Below, piece by piece: positions 24,501-35,386 of a DNA stretch of 64,000 nt. A model generated the notes under the pieces. It had not been told where the DNA came from and made no database searches. It saw only the letters and a program-made list of their open reading frames with translations. A program made the translations under genes and the position numbers. The stretch lies in contig KB310536.1 in NCBI GenBank assembly GCA_000328365.1, positions 1 through 64,000 on the forward strand. The letters run 5' to 3'. The first letter of the stretch is position 1. Each line of letters starts with the position of its first letter. This DNA is from Capitella teleta (taxonomy: Eukaryota; Annelida; Polychaeta; Capitellidae).

Positions 24501-26118
24501 CATGGGGGGCATGTTTGAGCCACTGGTCAGCAGAGTGGGAGCAACGTGCGACAGCGAGGAAGTCACTACCAGAGGAGGCTGGCTAACACTGCCAGAGAGC
24601 ACAGACGACGAGAAGCCAGGGGGCGCTGTGATTAACGTCTTTGGCTGAGGCACAGTTGTGGGCGTCTGTGGGTCGGGCGACTCAGTGTCCATTTCAATTC
24701 CTGTGTCTCCGTCTTCGCTGTTGTCTCGCTTGTTGGGTTCACTGTCGTTGAGGTCATATCCAGGTGAAAGCAGGAGTTGGTTCACAAACTGCAGGCCTCC
24801 GTTTCCCCCGTCAGAGGGGAGGCCAAGGGGGTTAGACGAGGCGCAGAGTGGATTCTTCTTGGCTGCCTCCAAGTGCTGACTGATGATGTTCTTGCGTTTG
24901 GATGTACCGCCATTTGGACTGGTAGCTCCATCGGCACAAACGCCATCATCCCTTGGCTTTGGTTTCAACCAATCAGCATTCACGACTAGAAGTGGAAAAA
25001 TATTCAATTTAATAAATCAATAAAATTCGGATTTGATTATGAGACATACCTCCATTCTGCAGCATGTCTTTCAGGCCGTTGACCTCCTTCCTCAACCCTT
25101 CATTCTCCGCTCGTAAGCGTCGAATTTCCTCGGCTAAAAAAATCAAGAATCATGAAAGGGGATTGAAAAATGAGTTTTGAGCCCCATACCTTGAGCTTCC
25201 TGTGCGTCTTGTAAGAGGCATTGATCAATTTTGTCGCGAAGGTCTTTGATGTACACTGACGCCTGCTCCAACAAGAACGTCGCGCTCTGCAGATACCAAC
25301 ACTGTATTGATGCAATGGAAGCAATAAAATAGCACACATACCTCTTTCTCACTGCGATAAGAATGTGGGAGCAACTGGCCGATCTTCTGAATGCCAATCT
25401 TGATTTTGTCCTTGCGTTTCCTTTCATGGACACAATGCTGGGCACGCTTCTTGTCTTTCGAACCGGATCTTTGAATAAAAAGAAGAGAGAAAAATTATAC
25501 TATGAAAATTCTCTTTATTGGATTTGCAATGCTATTTACGCCATTTATATAATTCTGCAAACAAATAAACGCTGTATTCAGTCTACAGTGAATAACGGAA
25601 AAAATCAGGATATGACAACTGATCACAATTCACGATTATACCTCACATCGTGTCAGTGAGACTCACAAAAGAAGAGAGTGAAATTCAAAATATGAATAGC
25701 TCTGACAACCACAATCTGCATGGTGCACAAATAGCACAATTACAGGGTATGCAACTAATGCAATCTAATAAGCACTGATAATCTGACAGGTAAAAAACTA
25801 AAAAACTTCCCACCATTTAAAATTTGTTAAGAAATCTCAAATAACTAAATAAATAAGTATAAAGAATGAACACAAATGCAAAAAAAAAATTACTCACTCG
25901 ATGTTCTGATCATCTTCCGTGAGTACTGAGGTATCAACAGAGGAGCAGGGGGGGAAGGTGTCTCCCCCTCCATTCAAGAAATCTTCTCCCATCGGGTCCT
26001 GAACATCATTCTTATCTGCAGAAAAAGATCAAACAAGTCAGTAAAATAAACCCCCAAAAACATCCCTAGTGACAAACATACAGTATTCAGCAAATTGGTC
26101 AAAGTTCCAGGCCTGCAT
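18528..26118 (-). CDS. USF3: USF3-like basic helix-loop-helix transcription factor
   Basis: Six exons: 26082-26118, 25898-26015, 25342-25468, 25190-25286, 25050-25133 and 18528-24985. They give 6921 nt, 2306 aa, close to human USF3 (about 2245). The start, MQAWNFDQFAEY, is the first ATG whose splicing keeps phase; no earlier coding exon was found. The bHLH is near residues 57-110: basic region KKRAQHCVHERKRKDKIK with His63, Glu67 and Arg70, helix 1 IGIQKIGQLLPH, loop HSYRSEKE, helix 2 SATFLLEQASVYIKDLRDKI. A leucine-rich coiled segment (EEIRRLRAENEGLRKEVNGL) follows. The rest is one 6.46-kb exon of low-complexity Pro/Ser/Gln/Lys sequence: five PPL(S/L) repeats, a Lys-Glu block, a Gln run of 13 residues and Gln-Ala repeats. 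The end (PTYIPNLFNNAHG, HMPNFNLNIFDMNG) resembles the USF3 C-terminus. It is a nuclear DNA-binding factor. Confidence 0.88.
19541..20320 (-). repeat. USF3: Polyglutamine and Gln-Ala coding repeats in USF3
   Basis: CAG/CAA-type repeats encode a run of about ten Gln near 19535-19562, a long alternating Gln/Ala tract near 19850-19950 and a run of 13 Gln near 20280-20318. Mixed CAA/CAG codons argue against recent single-codon expansion. Confidence 0.8.
22287..22357 (-). repeat. USF3: 15-bp coding minisatellite (PPLSH units) in USF3
   Basis: A 15-bp unit, seen on the plus strand as gaggaggatgtgaaa and close variants, is repeated four to five times and encodes PPLSH units. It sits between an acidic/Lys-rich block and a second Lys/Ser block. 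Confidence 0.8.
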
Positions 26119-28017
26119 GTTAGAAAGAGATTTGACACAGCAGTAGCATTATCCATAAGCTAAGCCTCGAATTAGAACTGTGTAAATCAGCAGGTAGGAG
26201 AGGGCAGCTAAATAGCTAATGAAAGTTAAAATCCTTTAAATGTGTCCAGTTGCTGAGGCTTCTGTTTCTGCTTTCAAACTGTTATCAACCTTTGACCCAG
26301 TTAAAGATGAGGTCAGCTGACCAGCATATAACTGTTTTCGCCTTTCAGCATTGATTTGTTATCTGATCACGCTTCAGTGCTCCCAGAACAAAAGCTGTTG
26401 AAAGGAGAGACAGACTAATTGAGAAAATGCTTCAGAAGGCTATGTTTTAAAAAATAGGAAATTTGGTTTCTGAAACTCCAGTAACATGATACATTTGTAA
26501 ATTCATTCTGCATGTTTAGATAGATCGCTGGTGAGTACTATATTTAAAGAAAAAATTCAACTGAAACTGGAACCTTTTTTTTTCTTGAGAGATCATCAAT
26601 AAGTAATTAAACAAATGCAATCATATTATACATTGAACAATAAAAGCACGTTGAACCTGACTACCAGTACCCTTAATAGCCTTGTATTTACATTTAAATG
26701 CAAAAATAACATATCAGAAATAGATTAAGAGCATAGACTGATCGAGTTACATCTCCGGTTGTCACACAGTCAGAGTGATTAGAATATGCTTCCATCATTT
26801 CTCTTCCTTGTTTTATGTGAATTCACATCCTGTTTAGACAAATTAAAACCAACCTCAACCCTATCAGTTTCTCTTTCCGTGCAAATGCTGTCTCAGAACA
26901 GAACACACTGCTATCCGAGGCTATCAAGGTCAGAGGTCACGTATACACCAAATGTAACAGCATTCATGAAAACCTTTGAAATAATAGTTGTTGTTTTTTT
27001 TTAATCTACTAATCAACTCTGATTTCTGATTTACCGAGAATATTTCTCACTTTTTCTAAAATACAAGAAAATTGTCATGGTAAAAAAACATTTCATGATA
27101 GAAAGCAGGAATGAGAAATACTCAACTCTGAAATCTGACCAACAGATAAAACAATGTAATGAAAATCAATGTTCTCATTTTCATTGTGACACGTCAGAAG
27201 AAAAACAGATGAGATATCTCAGATCACAGACCTCTAAGAAATCTTTATTCTCTGTGATTCAACGTGTGCGTTGTAGAGCTTCAAATAATGCTCTCTGGTG
27301 ATGGCACCGGCGGACGGCAATTGCACTTCTATGGCTGCCTCTTCCCCCACACTTCCCCCACTGCTAAATTGCGACAGCACACACCTTACAGGTTCAGAAC
27401 GCTCTCTGACATCTCACTCAAAATTGCTCATTTAAGCAAATAAATTTAAATATTTTGATAATTTGATAATTTCTCCTTTGAATGTTCATACAACAAATAG
27501 ATAAATGTCTTTTAACACACTCAGCAAAGGAGGAATCGGAAGCAGTAAATCATCAGCAAGGAAACACCTCGAATATTGCTGGCATGAGAGGTCTAACGAG
27601 GCGCAATAGATATGATTAAACAGAATTATGAATTCCTTCACCCTCAAATCACAAAGCAGCAACGATGCATGGTATCAAACTCGTCCTGATTCACAACATT
27701 CACAGAAAATGATGAACATAGTTATTAATTCTTGTGACCATAACTTGTTGAGGGCATAATGTATGACACAAGGGTGTCCTATAACCAGGATAAATTGTTG
27801 TGAACATCATAGAAGCGATATAAGTGTAGGAGGTATATAAATAATAAAATATTTATCTTGCATATACATGTACATGCAATATGACATTGAAAAAAAACTA
27901 AAATGTATTGCTGGGTGTTAAGCATGTGAGAAAACCTATGGTAGGATCCTCCCCCTGGGCTAAAAAGGAAAACTCACAACACCAAATAGCAACATAATTT
28001 CAAAGCATTAAATTTTA
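26119..28017. other. Region upstream of USF3 start
   Basis: No coding exon is supported. It probably includes the USF3 5' UTR and/or a 5' UTR intron. A C-rich patch at 27330-27365 stands out from the AT-rich background. Confidence 0.5.
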
Positions 28018-28131
28018 TCTGATTGCAGAGGTTGCCAGTCTGTGAGGCCCAAGTGTTGACAGATCCTGAGCATGAACGAGGACGGCACCTGGTAGCCCTC
28101 AACGCATGCACAGGTGACAGGGGTTAACAGC
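28018..28131 (-). CDS. Candidate terminal coding exon, unidentified
   Basis: Reading the minus strand after a gtaag acceptor-like site gives LLTPVTCACVEGYQVPSS continuing to FMLRICQHLGLTDW and QPLQSDKI before a stop. The composition looks protein-like, but I cannot name a family. A possible first exon encoding MKGKDSSAHTTKLKVSEDTT lies at about 28714-28784 with a gtaggt donor. The simplest join between the two is out of phase, so any gene would need another exon or another splice site. The open reading frame may also be chance. Confidence 0.22.
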
Positions 28132-29073
28132 TTACAAGGGACACAAGACTCACTTTAGCTGCTTAGCAATAATTGGCATAAAATGCTGCTCACATTAATA
28201 ATGAAAAATAGAAATAAACATATAAAATCAATCTATTTATTATCTTTTCATTTATTCATTTAATTTGATGCATATAAATATAACAGCCTCTACCACAAGG
28301 ACCAGTGTTCCACTAAGAAGGTGTGTAGGAGGGTACATCTCGAGATCAGCAAGGCAACAGTAGCGCAAACAGGGACTGAGTCACTAAGACCATGATGACT
28401 GGTGTGTGTCAGTGGACATGGTGAATGATGGTCAATCAATCAATGTGGACACTCAAGTGTGTGTTACGAATTATAAACATGTGGTGCACATAGGCCTAAA
28501 TAACCATTGAAGTTGAGCCCATTTTATGAAACCCAGTATTTAAGCAGCATAACAAGTGCGGGTGGCTATAATTGAAGAGGCCTAAATGAGGGAACGCGGG
28601 GCGTCAGCGTAGACTGACACTGCCTCAACTTTGAAGTATTTTGATCTAAGAAATCGAGATACGATTGAGTGAGTATATAGGGCCCCGGAATTTCGATGCT
28701 TTCTCTCGTCGACCTACCTCTGATAGTAGTATCCTCGGATACTTTGAGTTTCGTAGTATGTGCTGAACTATCCTTCCCTTTCATCTTTAACACCTAGCAT
28801 GGTTAATTACGATGACTTTTGGGATAAAGCATATTTCTCCAACAGAAAGAGGCCATTTTGACGTTCGCTGAATATTCATAGCCTCGTTTTCGATTACGGA
28901 AAAGCCCTTTGTCAAAAATGGAATTCCCCGCGCCACTGAGTGACGTCGCGCTCATTTGCATGGATTTCCCTCGTCGGTGGCTGTATTTGGCGCTATTTTT
29001 CGATATTTTGATAATTTTTCGCTTTGCTTCATGTCTCAGCGTTTTGGGTAGCAATTAATTTAGTATTGAGTAG

Positions 29074-29153
29074 ACATTGCCGATTAATAGAATAGCGTTC
29101 AGCCTTTCAAACTACATTGCCGATTAACAGAATAGCGTTCAGCCTTTCAAACT
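29074..29153. repeat. Tandem duplication of a 40-bp unit
   Basis: The unit acattgccgattaatagaat (first 20 nt) at 29074-29113 is repeated at 29114-29153 with one t-to-c difference (29088 against 29128). Near-identity suggests a recent duplication. Confidence 0.9.
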
Positions 29154-29398
29154 TGCAATCTCAACCGTACGAGTAGGCTAAATAATATTGCGTAATCATC
29201 ACATCTGCGCATGCTGGTAGTCATTGCATGGGGTGGGACTAGTATTAAGTAACGACTCGGAGCGGGAGATGAAACAAGCAAACTCTGGCGAGGAGCAAGC
29301 TGGCTCGACCCCTCATTCACATTCCGCCAAAGTGACACTCGAGCCAGGCGCAGTCTCATGCTTCGAGGCGACACGCGAGCCACGCTCGATGATATTGT

Positions 29399-29434
29399 AA
29401 CACCTTTCATCATTATTATATGATGAAAGGTGTT
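29399..29434. repeat. Perfect 15-bp inverted repeat with 6-nt loop
   Basis: aacacctttcatcat (29399-29413), loop tattat, then the exact complement atgatgaaaggtgtt (29420-29434). This could be a MITE end, a cruciform or a small hairpin RNA; no terminator function is implied in an animal genome. Confidence 0.85.
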
Positions 29435-29917
29435 CCAGAGTAGATGAGTTGCGTCAAAGAACTTGGAAGGAAAACTTGTGAGAACTACTAGTTATAGAAT
29501 TTATCTTTTGTTGTGTTGATCGTTGATCAATTGACCTGAACCGAGTCAGCTGACTGCCCCTATTGTGTATAATTATTTTATGACTGTAGTCATCGACTGT
29601 AGCCCCTCCATTTAAGCATCTATTCGCTCATTCCTCATTCAAAAATATAATATATATGAATATAAATATATCAGAAATTAACGATACATAAATATAATGT
29701 ATGTAATGTAGAAAGCAAATAAATATGTTTCTTCCTCTGTAAATTAAAAGAAGGGTTTAACGGATTTTACGACAAATACTATTATGAGTTTATGACGAAT
29801 ATAATAATTATTATAACGTCGTAAGTATCATGGTTTGATCAGATATTCATGAAAATCAGAAGGGACGAGAGAGCGAAACTTTTTGTTCTCTAATATAGAA
29901 AAAAAGAAATTGAAGAA

Positions 29918-30016
<99 letters not shown>
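29918..30016. repeat. (AAT)33 microsatellite
   Basis: An uninterrupted AAT trinucleotide run of 99 bp. No LINE or SINE body was recognised next to it. Confidence 0.95.
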
Positions 30017-30222
30017 TTTATATTTAAAATAAAAACATGAATGTCAATAAGTTACAATACATTAAAGAAAGCGCCGCATTTGATTCGAATTAGTTAATAC
30101 TTAATTTCAATCAGATAGGGGCGCAGAACTTCATCAAACACGGAAGCCCCGTTTCAGACGTCTGATGTCACGTGCAGTGAACAGAGCTGGGCGACGTTCG
30201 TCCCGTTCTACGCTGGCCGGGA

Positions 30223-30297
30223 TAGGACATATATAGGACATATTTCGAGATATTATCTCGAAACTTCGAGACAATATGTCGAATTACGAGATAGCCT

Positions 30298-30335
<38 letters not shown>

Positions 30336-30436
30336 GGACAGATATAGGACATATTTCGAGATATTATCTCGAAACTTCGAGACAATATGTCGAATTACGA
30401 GATAGCCTCAAAAAAAAAAAAAAAAAAAAAAAAAAA
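30223..30436. repeat. Two 111-bp palindromic modules each ending in poly(A)
   Basis: The module starts taggacatatataggacat and runs through a palindrome-rich core to gatagcctc and then a pure A run. Copy 1 spans 30223-30333 (35 A). Copy 2 spans 30334-30436 (27 A). The bodies differ by one base. The core holds a perfect palindrome, tttcgagata, t, tatctcgaaa (30243-30263), overlapping a second one, tctcgaa, ac, ttcgaga. The A-tailed, head-to-tail form suggests a short non-autonomous retroposon or a satellite seed. Confidence 0.8.
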
Positions 30437-31867
30437 TCACTCCATATGTCCGCTCCCAGCCACCGTACCGTTCGCCTCTGTTGTGTTTCAATAATATCAG
30501 GGGCTGATTCATCTATGATCCTACATGAAAGCTCAGCCTAATCCACCATGCAATCAGTACTGTTTATATTATTCTCTGAATCTCCGCAATAACGCCAAAA
30601 TATCACGCAAACGCACCGAAATCCCTGCAGGAGGTTACCATGGTTACTAATAATCCCGTATCTACCGAACATACATGTACATGACATTGTATAGTATTAA
30701 GCGTTGTTTACATAATAATTATATGCGTGCAGTCCGTGCGTGTACCATGTAAACGCGCGTTTACATGGCAACCGGGTGGTAGCATTGCACATGCACGCCA
30801 ACCCCAATAATTTTTCAAACCGATATATCTGGATGCGTGTGTTTCCCAGATGCATAAACGCAGCCGCAAGTATAAACGCACAGACGTAAAATACATGTAG
30901 TGAGGTTGGGAAATATCGCGTGCGTTTCCGCACCCACGCACATTGTTAATTTAACGGCGCGTTAGAAGACAAGCAAGCGCGAGTCTTTTTTAATTGCCGT
31001 TTACAACTTCAGTTTATAATCCTTGCATATATAAGCCTATACTAGTAATTATTCACATACATGTACCCGGTAGGCCTATATAATCATGACCATGTCGTTC
31101 TTTAAATTTTCGGTTTGAGACTGACCTAAATTTATACCGCACAATATATTGTTTGTACACAGGGTGCGGTTATAGCACTGATCAATAACAACAATAATGG
31201 CCACGGATCAGCACCCTTTCCTTTAAGGGAGGGAGAACTGGTTAAAAATGGACTTTGAGTCGTTATTTGATGCACCAAACATGATTCCTATGCCTGGCTA
31301 ACGATTTCGCGGGAGATATATTGCTAATTAGGCGTGACGTCAGAGGCTGTGATGAAGCACCGAGTTCCCCACCTTTTACAATGGGCCTCGTTATACCAGC
31401 GTATCCTACGACTAAACCCCTGGATATTTATTTATTTTCTTTTCGGAAATAGATAGAATACTTTAGTAATGCATTCAGAATATCGGGGTTAGCATTGCGC
31501 CTATGGGAGAATGGCTTCCATTGCAAAGTATAGGAGGCAAACGTCAGCTGAGGGCTTGCCGTGATTGGTCCCGTTGCCCTCGTGAAGCTATCGTTTTCAG
31601 CCAATGACTTCAGGCCTCGACTGACCATGAAAGAAAGAAAGAAGTTATTTGTACGAGTAATCTGAAGATTGTTGCGAGAGAGGCGGAAATTTGACTAGTA
31701 ACTAGTTCGTGCACTATAGTACTAGAAGAGTGTTGTTGGATTCATATTATTTATTAATACATGTATAAGGATGTAATACAAGCATTGTCGTCTGCGGCAT
31801 CTTGTGAAACGGACATCGTCAGTAGAAGACGATCGCTGTCTTAAAGAGCCAACGAAAATGTTAAATC
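30437..31867. other. Intergenic region, mixed composition
   Basis: No gene is supported. It contains a CpG-containing stretch at 30720-30970 and a full CRE-like octamer TGACGTCA at 31335-31342. Short open frames here are on both strands without family similarity. Confidence 0.5.
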
Positions 31868-32164
31868 ATGATATCAATTGTGCTTCTGACTCGTGGATAT
31901 TTCATGAAACTGGTGGCAAATAACTCAGTGCCGATAATATACTACATGCATTCACTTAAATGGCCAGCACTGAACCAGCAATACAAGAGGCTGTGTCCTA
32001 ATCTTTTCTTTGTTGCATACTTGCTCATGTCTTATCTCAGCCCAGCAAGCTCTGGTTATGTGGAGCTACTTTTTAGTCAAGTGAAGCTGGTCAAGTCGAG
32101 ACTCAGAACTCGCATGCAGGATACCACCTTCTCCAACCTCTTGGCGTGTCGGTCAATCAATTAG
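31868..32164 (+). mobile_element. hAT-type DNA transposase remnant, C-terminal dimerisation domain
   Basis: A 98-aa frame contains WPALNQQYKRLCPNLFFVAY followed by SPASSGYVELLFSQVKLVKS and RLRTRMQDTTFSNLL. This is the pattern of the hAT C-terminal dimerisation domain (serine-rich turn, ERxFS-like segment, K-x-x-x-R-x-R-x, then a Leu-rich end), as in ZNF862-type proteins. The canonical E-R before FS is changed to E-L-L, and the BED finger and catalytic core are not seen upstream, so it is a decayed 3' fragment of a DNA transposon. An acidic frame at 32317-32463 (DEDADHPDTGD, DEEDAASEHYGYG) may be a further part of its 3' end. No terminal inverted repeats were identified. Confidence 0.6.
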
Positions 32165-35100
32165 AAACGCCATAATTGTACGTATACGTACCATGGATTT
32201 TAATTTTGATTCAGCGATTCATTCGTGCATGCATGGTAAGGGAACTAATTAGGGCCCGGTGGTTCAAGGGACAGGCGTCCCCATATCATACCCAATGGAC
32301 CTCGAATGAGTGACTACCCATGCATTTAATGATGAGGATGCTGATCATCCTGACACTGGAGATCGTACTAGTAGTATGGGTGATGAGGAAGATGCTGCCT
32401 CTGAGCATTATGGATATGGACATAGAAATCAAGACTGGCGATTGTCAGAGCGAGGATCAATATGAAATGTAATTGCATTTTTCGTTCTTTGATGAAGTTG
32501 TAATGGCTTGGATGTAAGTGTTATAACGTATACTCTTTTTGTGTGTAAAATCTACAAGATCGTTTAGAGGACCCGTAATCCAGTTGGGTAGGCGACGAAC
32601 AAGTACAATTTTCCCCGGAAAATGCACCGTGTTTGTCATTGCCTGGCAGCAGACGCGACGGCACAAACACCGGGGCTAACTGTTTGTTACACATTGCCCT
32701 GTTTGTGCATGTACCTCATAATTATACAATATAATACCGTTGGGCTACCTGCAGTCATGTTGGCCTACTAATACAGAGTGGACCATAAGTTGTCTATCCA
32801 GGCCTGCTCCTTGTTATCGATTGCAATGTTTTCCAATATCATAACAATGCTTTTTTTTTTTTTTTTTTTTCGTCGTTTAAAAACTACGCACAGATAAGAG
32901 GAATACATACTAATCAATATATGCATGGTTGGTCTAACATCTCATGCTGCCATTCCTATCCTTCCAATTCCAACTTCATCCACATATGCATATGCATTAT
33001 AATGTCGATTTATGGCAATGTATAGAGTATACACCCCATTGTCCAACGAGCAGACGACGCCACACCACCAGCCAGAGCGGCCAACTGAGTATTACACAAT
33101 GGAGTACGCCCAATATTCGGCGATATTTTCACTTTTGGCGGCAAACAGCTAGGGCCCCGGACCATGAATAGACATAAATAAGTGATAATTATAATTATTG
33201 TTCTCTGCGTAGGGCCTAATGAACCACTCTGTTGTTTGAGAGTGCTGTTGTTTTGATTGTTGCAATAATTTTGATATCTATATATATATGAGTACATTGC
33301 AATTTCCCATTTTGTGAAATTTTGTGAAATTGCAATAAACTTGTAGAATACTAGTAATCTGATGGGGTAAGTTTCGTCTTCTATGGGTTTTCGTGGCGTT
33401 ATGATTATAGATATCGACGCAGAAAATGCTGGAATAATCTCTTGTACAGTGGCGCCACTATGTGTCATAACTGCGCCCTTGACCTTTATTTTAGTCCTGG
33501 CTCAAGACTCCCAAATTTCTGCAGGAGGAAAAATCGCGATGTTCCATTCATTGCCCAATCTTAAAGTGAGTAGATATGACTTTAAGTTTAGGATACTTTA
33601 AAGGAGAACTAAGACATTATCGGTGACACTTCCTTCCGTTGCTATGTCAAACATCAACACACGGTCACGTGATTCCTACAAATATGGCCGATTCGGATAC
33701 CTTGGTAGGTAGCCCCCGATAACCTTGGCATTTCTCCTTCACTGGCGATATCCATTCTATAGAATTGTGTAATTCAATTATCAAATCGACCGCACTCTAT
33801 AATGTGCTCCGAATGTGACACAATTCGTTCCAAAATCGTGTGGGTGCGCTGAGCTTTCTTGTTGACAGGTGATCGTCTGGTGTTTTTTAACCCATCAGAT
33901 CATGCCATCCCGATTGACGATTGCAGGTTTTGCTTCTTGACGTTCTTCAGAGTTTATCGGTTAGGTTGAAAGAATTTAAATATTGAAGTGTAGAAAGAAG
34001 TGATATGCAGAAACAAATTTAGGTCTAATTAAGTACACAAGCATTGATCAGTCAATGAATTGGGGTCATGGATAAAATTAAAAACACACTTGACAGCATA
34101 TTTTATCAGAGATAATTAGTTTAGTATATTTACACAGGACTGAATTAGTGATAACATAATTTCACTTGATTAGGCCCAAGTAATTTTGTGCACTGTGAAG
34201 TCAGCCAGTAATCTGTGATAGTCCATGCATAGAGTACATATACATACATACTTTTTCATTAATTAACTCATGATCTTGAATTGTAATCATGTTATCTCAT
34301 CATAATTAGAACAACAAGTACTTGGTACATGAATATGAACTAATATAAAGGAAGAGAACATGCAATATTTAGTAGTTGCAATTAAAAGTAGTAATTATGA
34401 ATATGCTTGAGTGGACAGCTATAGTACATGGGGAGGGGGGCAGGTGGGTTGTTTGAATGTTTGAGCTGGATGAGTTGATGATTCAGCTGTCAGGGAATTT
34501 AAGTGCTGATTTAGTTATTATTTTGCTTCTGTGTGAGCAATTTTGGTGTTTTAATATGTTTTGTGTCTTGTAGGAGTCAATTCCAGATGCAATGTAATCC
34601 ACACTTCAAATTTTCAACACACTTGAATGCTATAATCAATCCTTACAAATTTATTACCAATATTATGATTGTCTTGATTTTGATTAACTCTACAATTTGC
34701 GATCTATATGCCTGCTGACAATAAGCTAAAACACTGATAATCATCATTTAAAATCAGCGTTCCATCTTACATTAGTATACAAGTGCAGTCATTTTATATC
34801 CAGCGATATGATCATGATCTAAAAATAATTAAACAACACCAATTTATCATCTAATTTTCTACTTTACCATTACCTGTGAGATTAGGTGTAAGATCAGATT
34901 GTAAACGCGTCCCTGAGAGAAGTTTCTGTACATGCAGGTGTGGGTGTTTAATTGTCTTGTGATGCCGTGCGGATTAACAATATGGGTAATTAATCAATCA
35001 ATCAATTGAATAGAATAATGGAATGAACAATTCAATTCAATTGAATTATTACCCACAATAGGATATACGTCATGATAGGACGACATATTGCCCGCCCACA

Positions 35101-35386
35101 TTACAAGAGGTCAAATGGTCATGTGATTTTTGTCAGGGGGAATGAGTACCATGAAGTATCAGTGCGTACCTGAGGCAGGTGTCACAATTTCTGTTTAGTT
35201 TAACCGATAGAAGAAGAATAAATTCTTTTGATCTCTGGAGAATTGAGTGCCTCAAACTTTAATCTGAGTTTCTCTTGAGGGGATTTCCTGAGACTGACAT
35301 ATTTAGTGACCTGACTAAATATAGTGCAATGATTGATTTCTGATGCTTTTACAGATGCGCCTGCAGCCTGAGTGAGCAGAGGGGGC
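32165..35386. other. Region upstream of USP2 coding start
   Basis: No complete gene is supported. Contents: a T-run near 32851-32869, a possible SINE-like head near 32250-32315 (gggcccggtggttcaaggga), a candidate exon-like segment 33496-33566 flanked by tttag and gtgagt, and a candidate alternative first exon at 33684. Several acceptor-like sites near 35350-35370 suggest that the USP2 exon is preceded by a 5' UTR intron. Confidence 0.45.
33684..33704 (+). CDS. Candidate alternative first exon (MADSDTL), possibly USP2
   Basis: ATG at 33684 opens a 7-codon, phase-0 reading (MADSDTL) ending at a gtaggt donor. A TCACGTGA E-box lies 12 nt upstream of the ATG (33665-33672). Joined to the common USP2 exon at 39646 the frame stays open. 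Joined to the exon containing 35387 it does not keep frame. Whether it belongs to USP2 is inference. Confidence 0.25.

Larger units (their letters stand above)
28800..29917. other. CpG-richer intergenic block, possible promoter area
   Basis: No gene is supported. The block 28900-29390 is richer in CpG than the flanks and could be a promoter or CpG island for USF3 or an unrecognised gene. It contains a 40-bp tandem duplication and a hairpin listed separately. Confidence 0.4.

Noticed and set aside
30299-30436. A-runs as assembly artefact
   Set aside because: The two A-runs end near-identical, non-trivial modules in the same orientation, which looks biological, although exact run lengths may be unreliable.
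32250-32315. A second tRNA-derived SINE head
   Set aside because: The start resembles an A-box region, but no convincing B box follows at the right distance.
33496-33566. An internal coding exon before USP2
   Set aside because: Splice-like borders exist, but two of three frames give no recognisable protein and no in-phase partner exon was found; it may be a 5' UTR exon.
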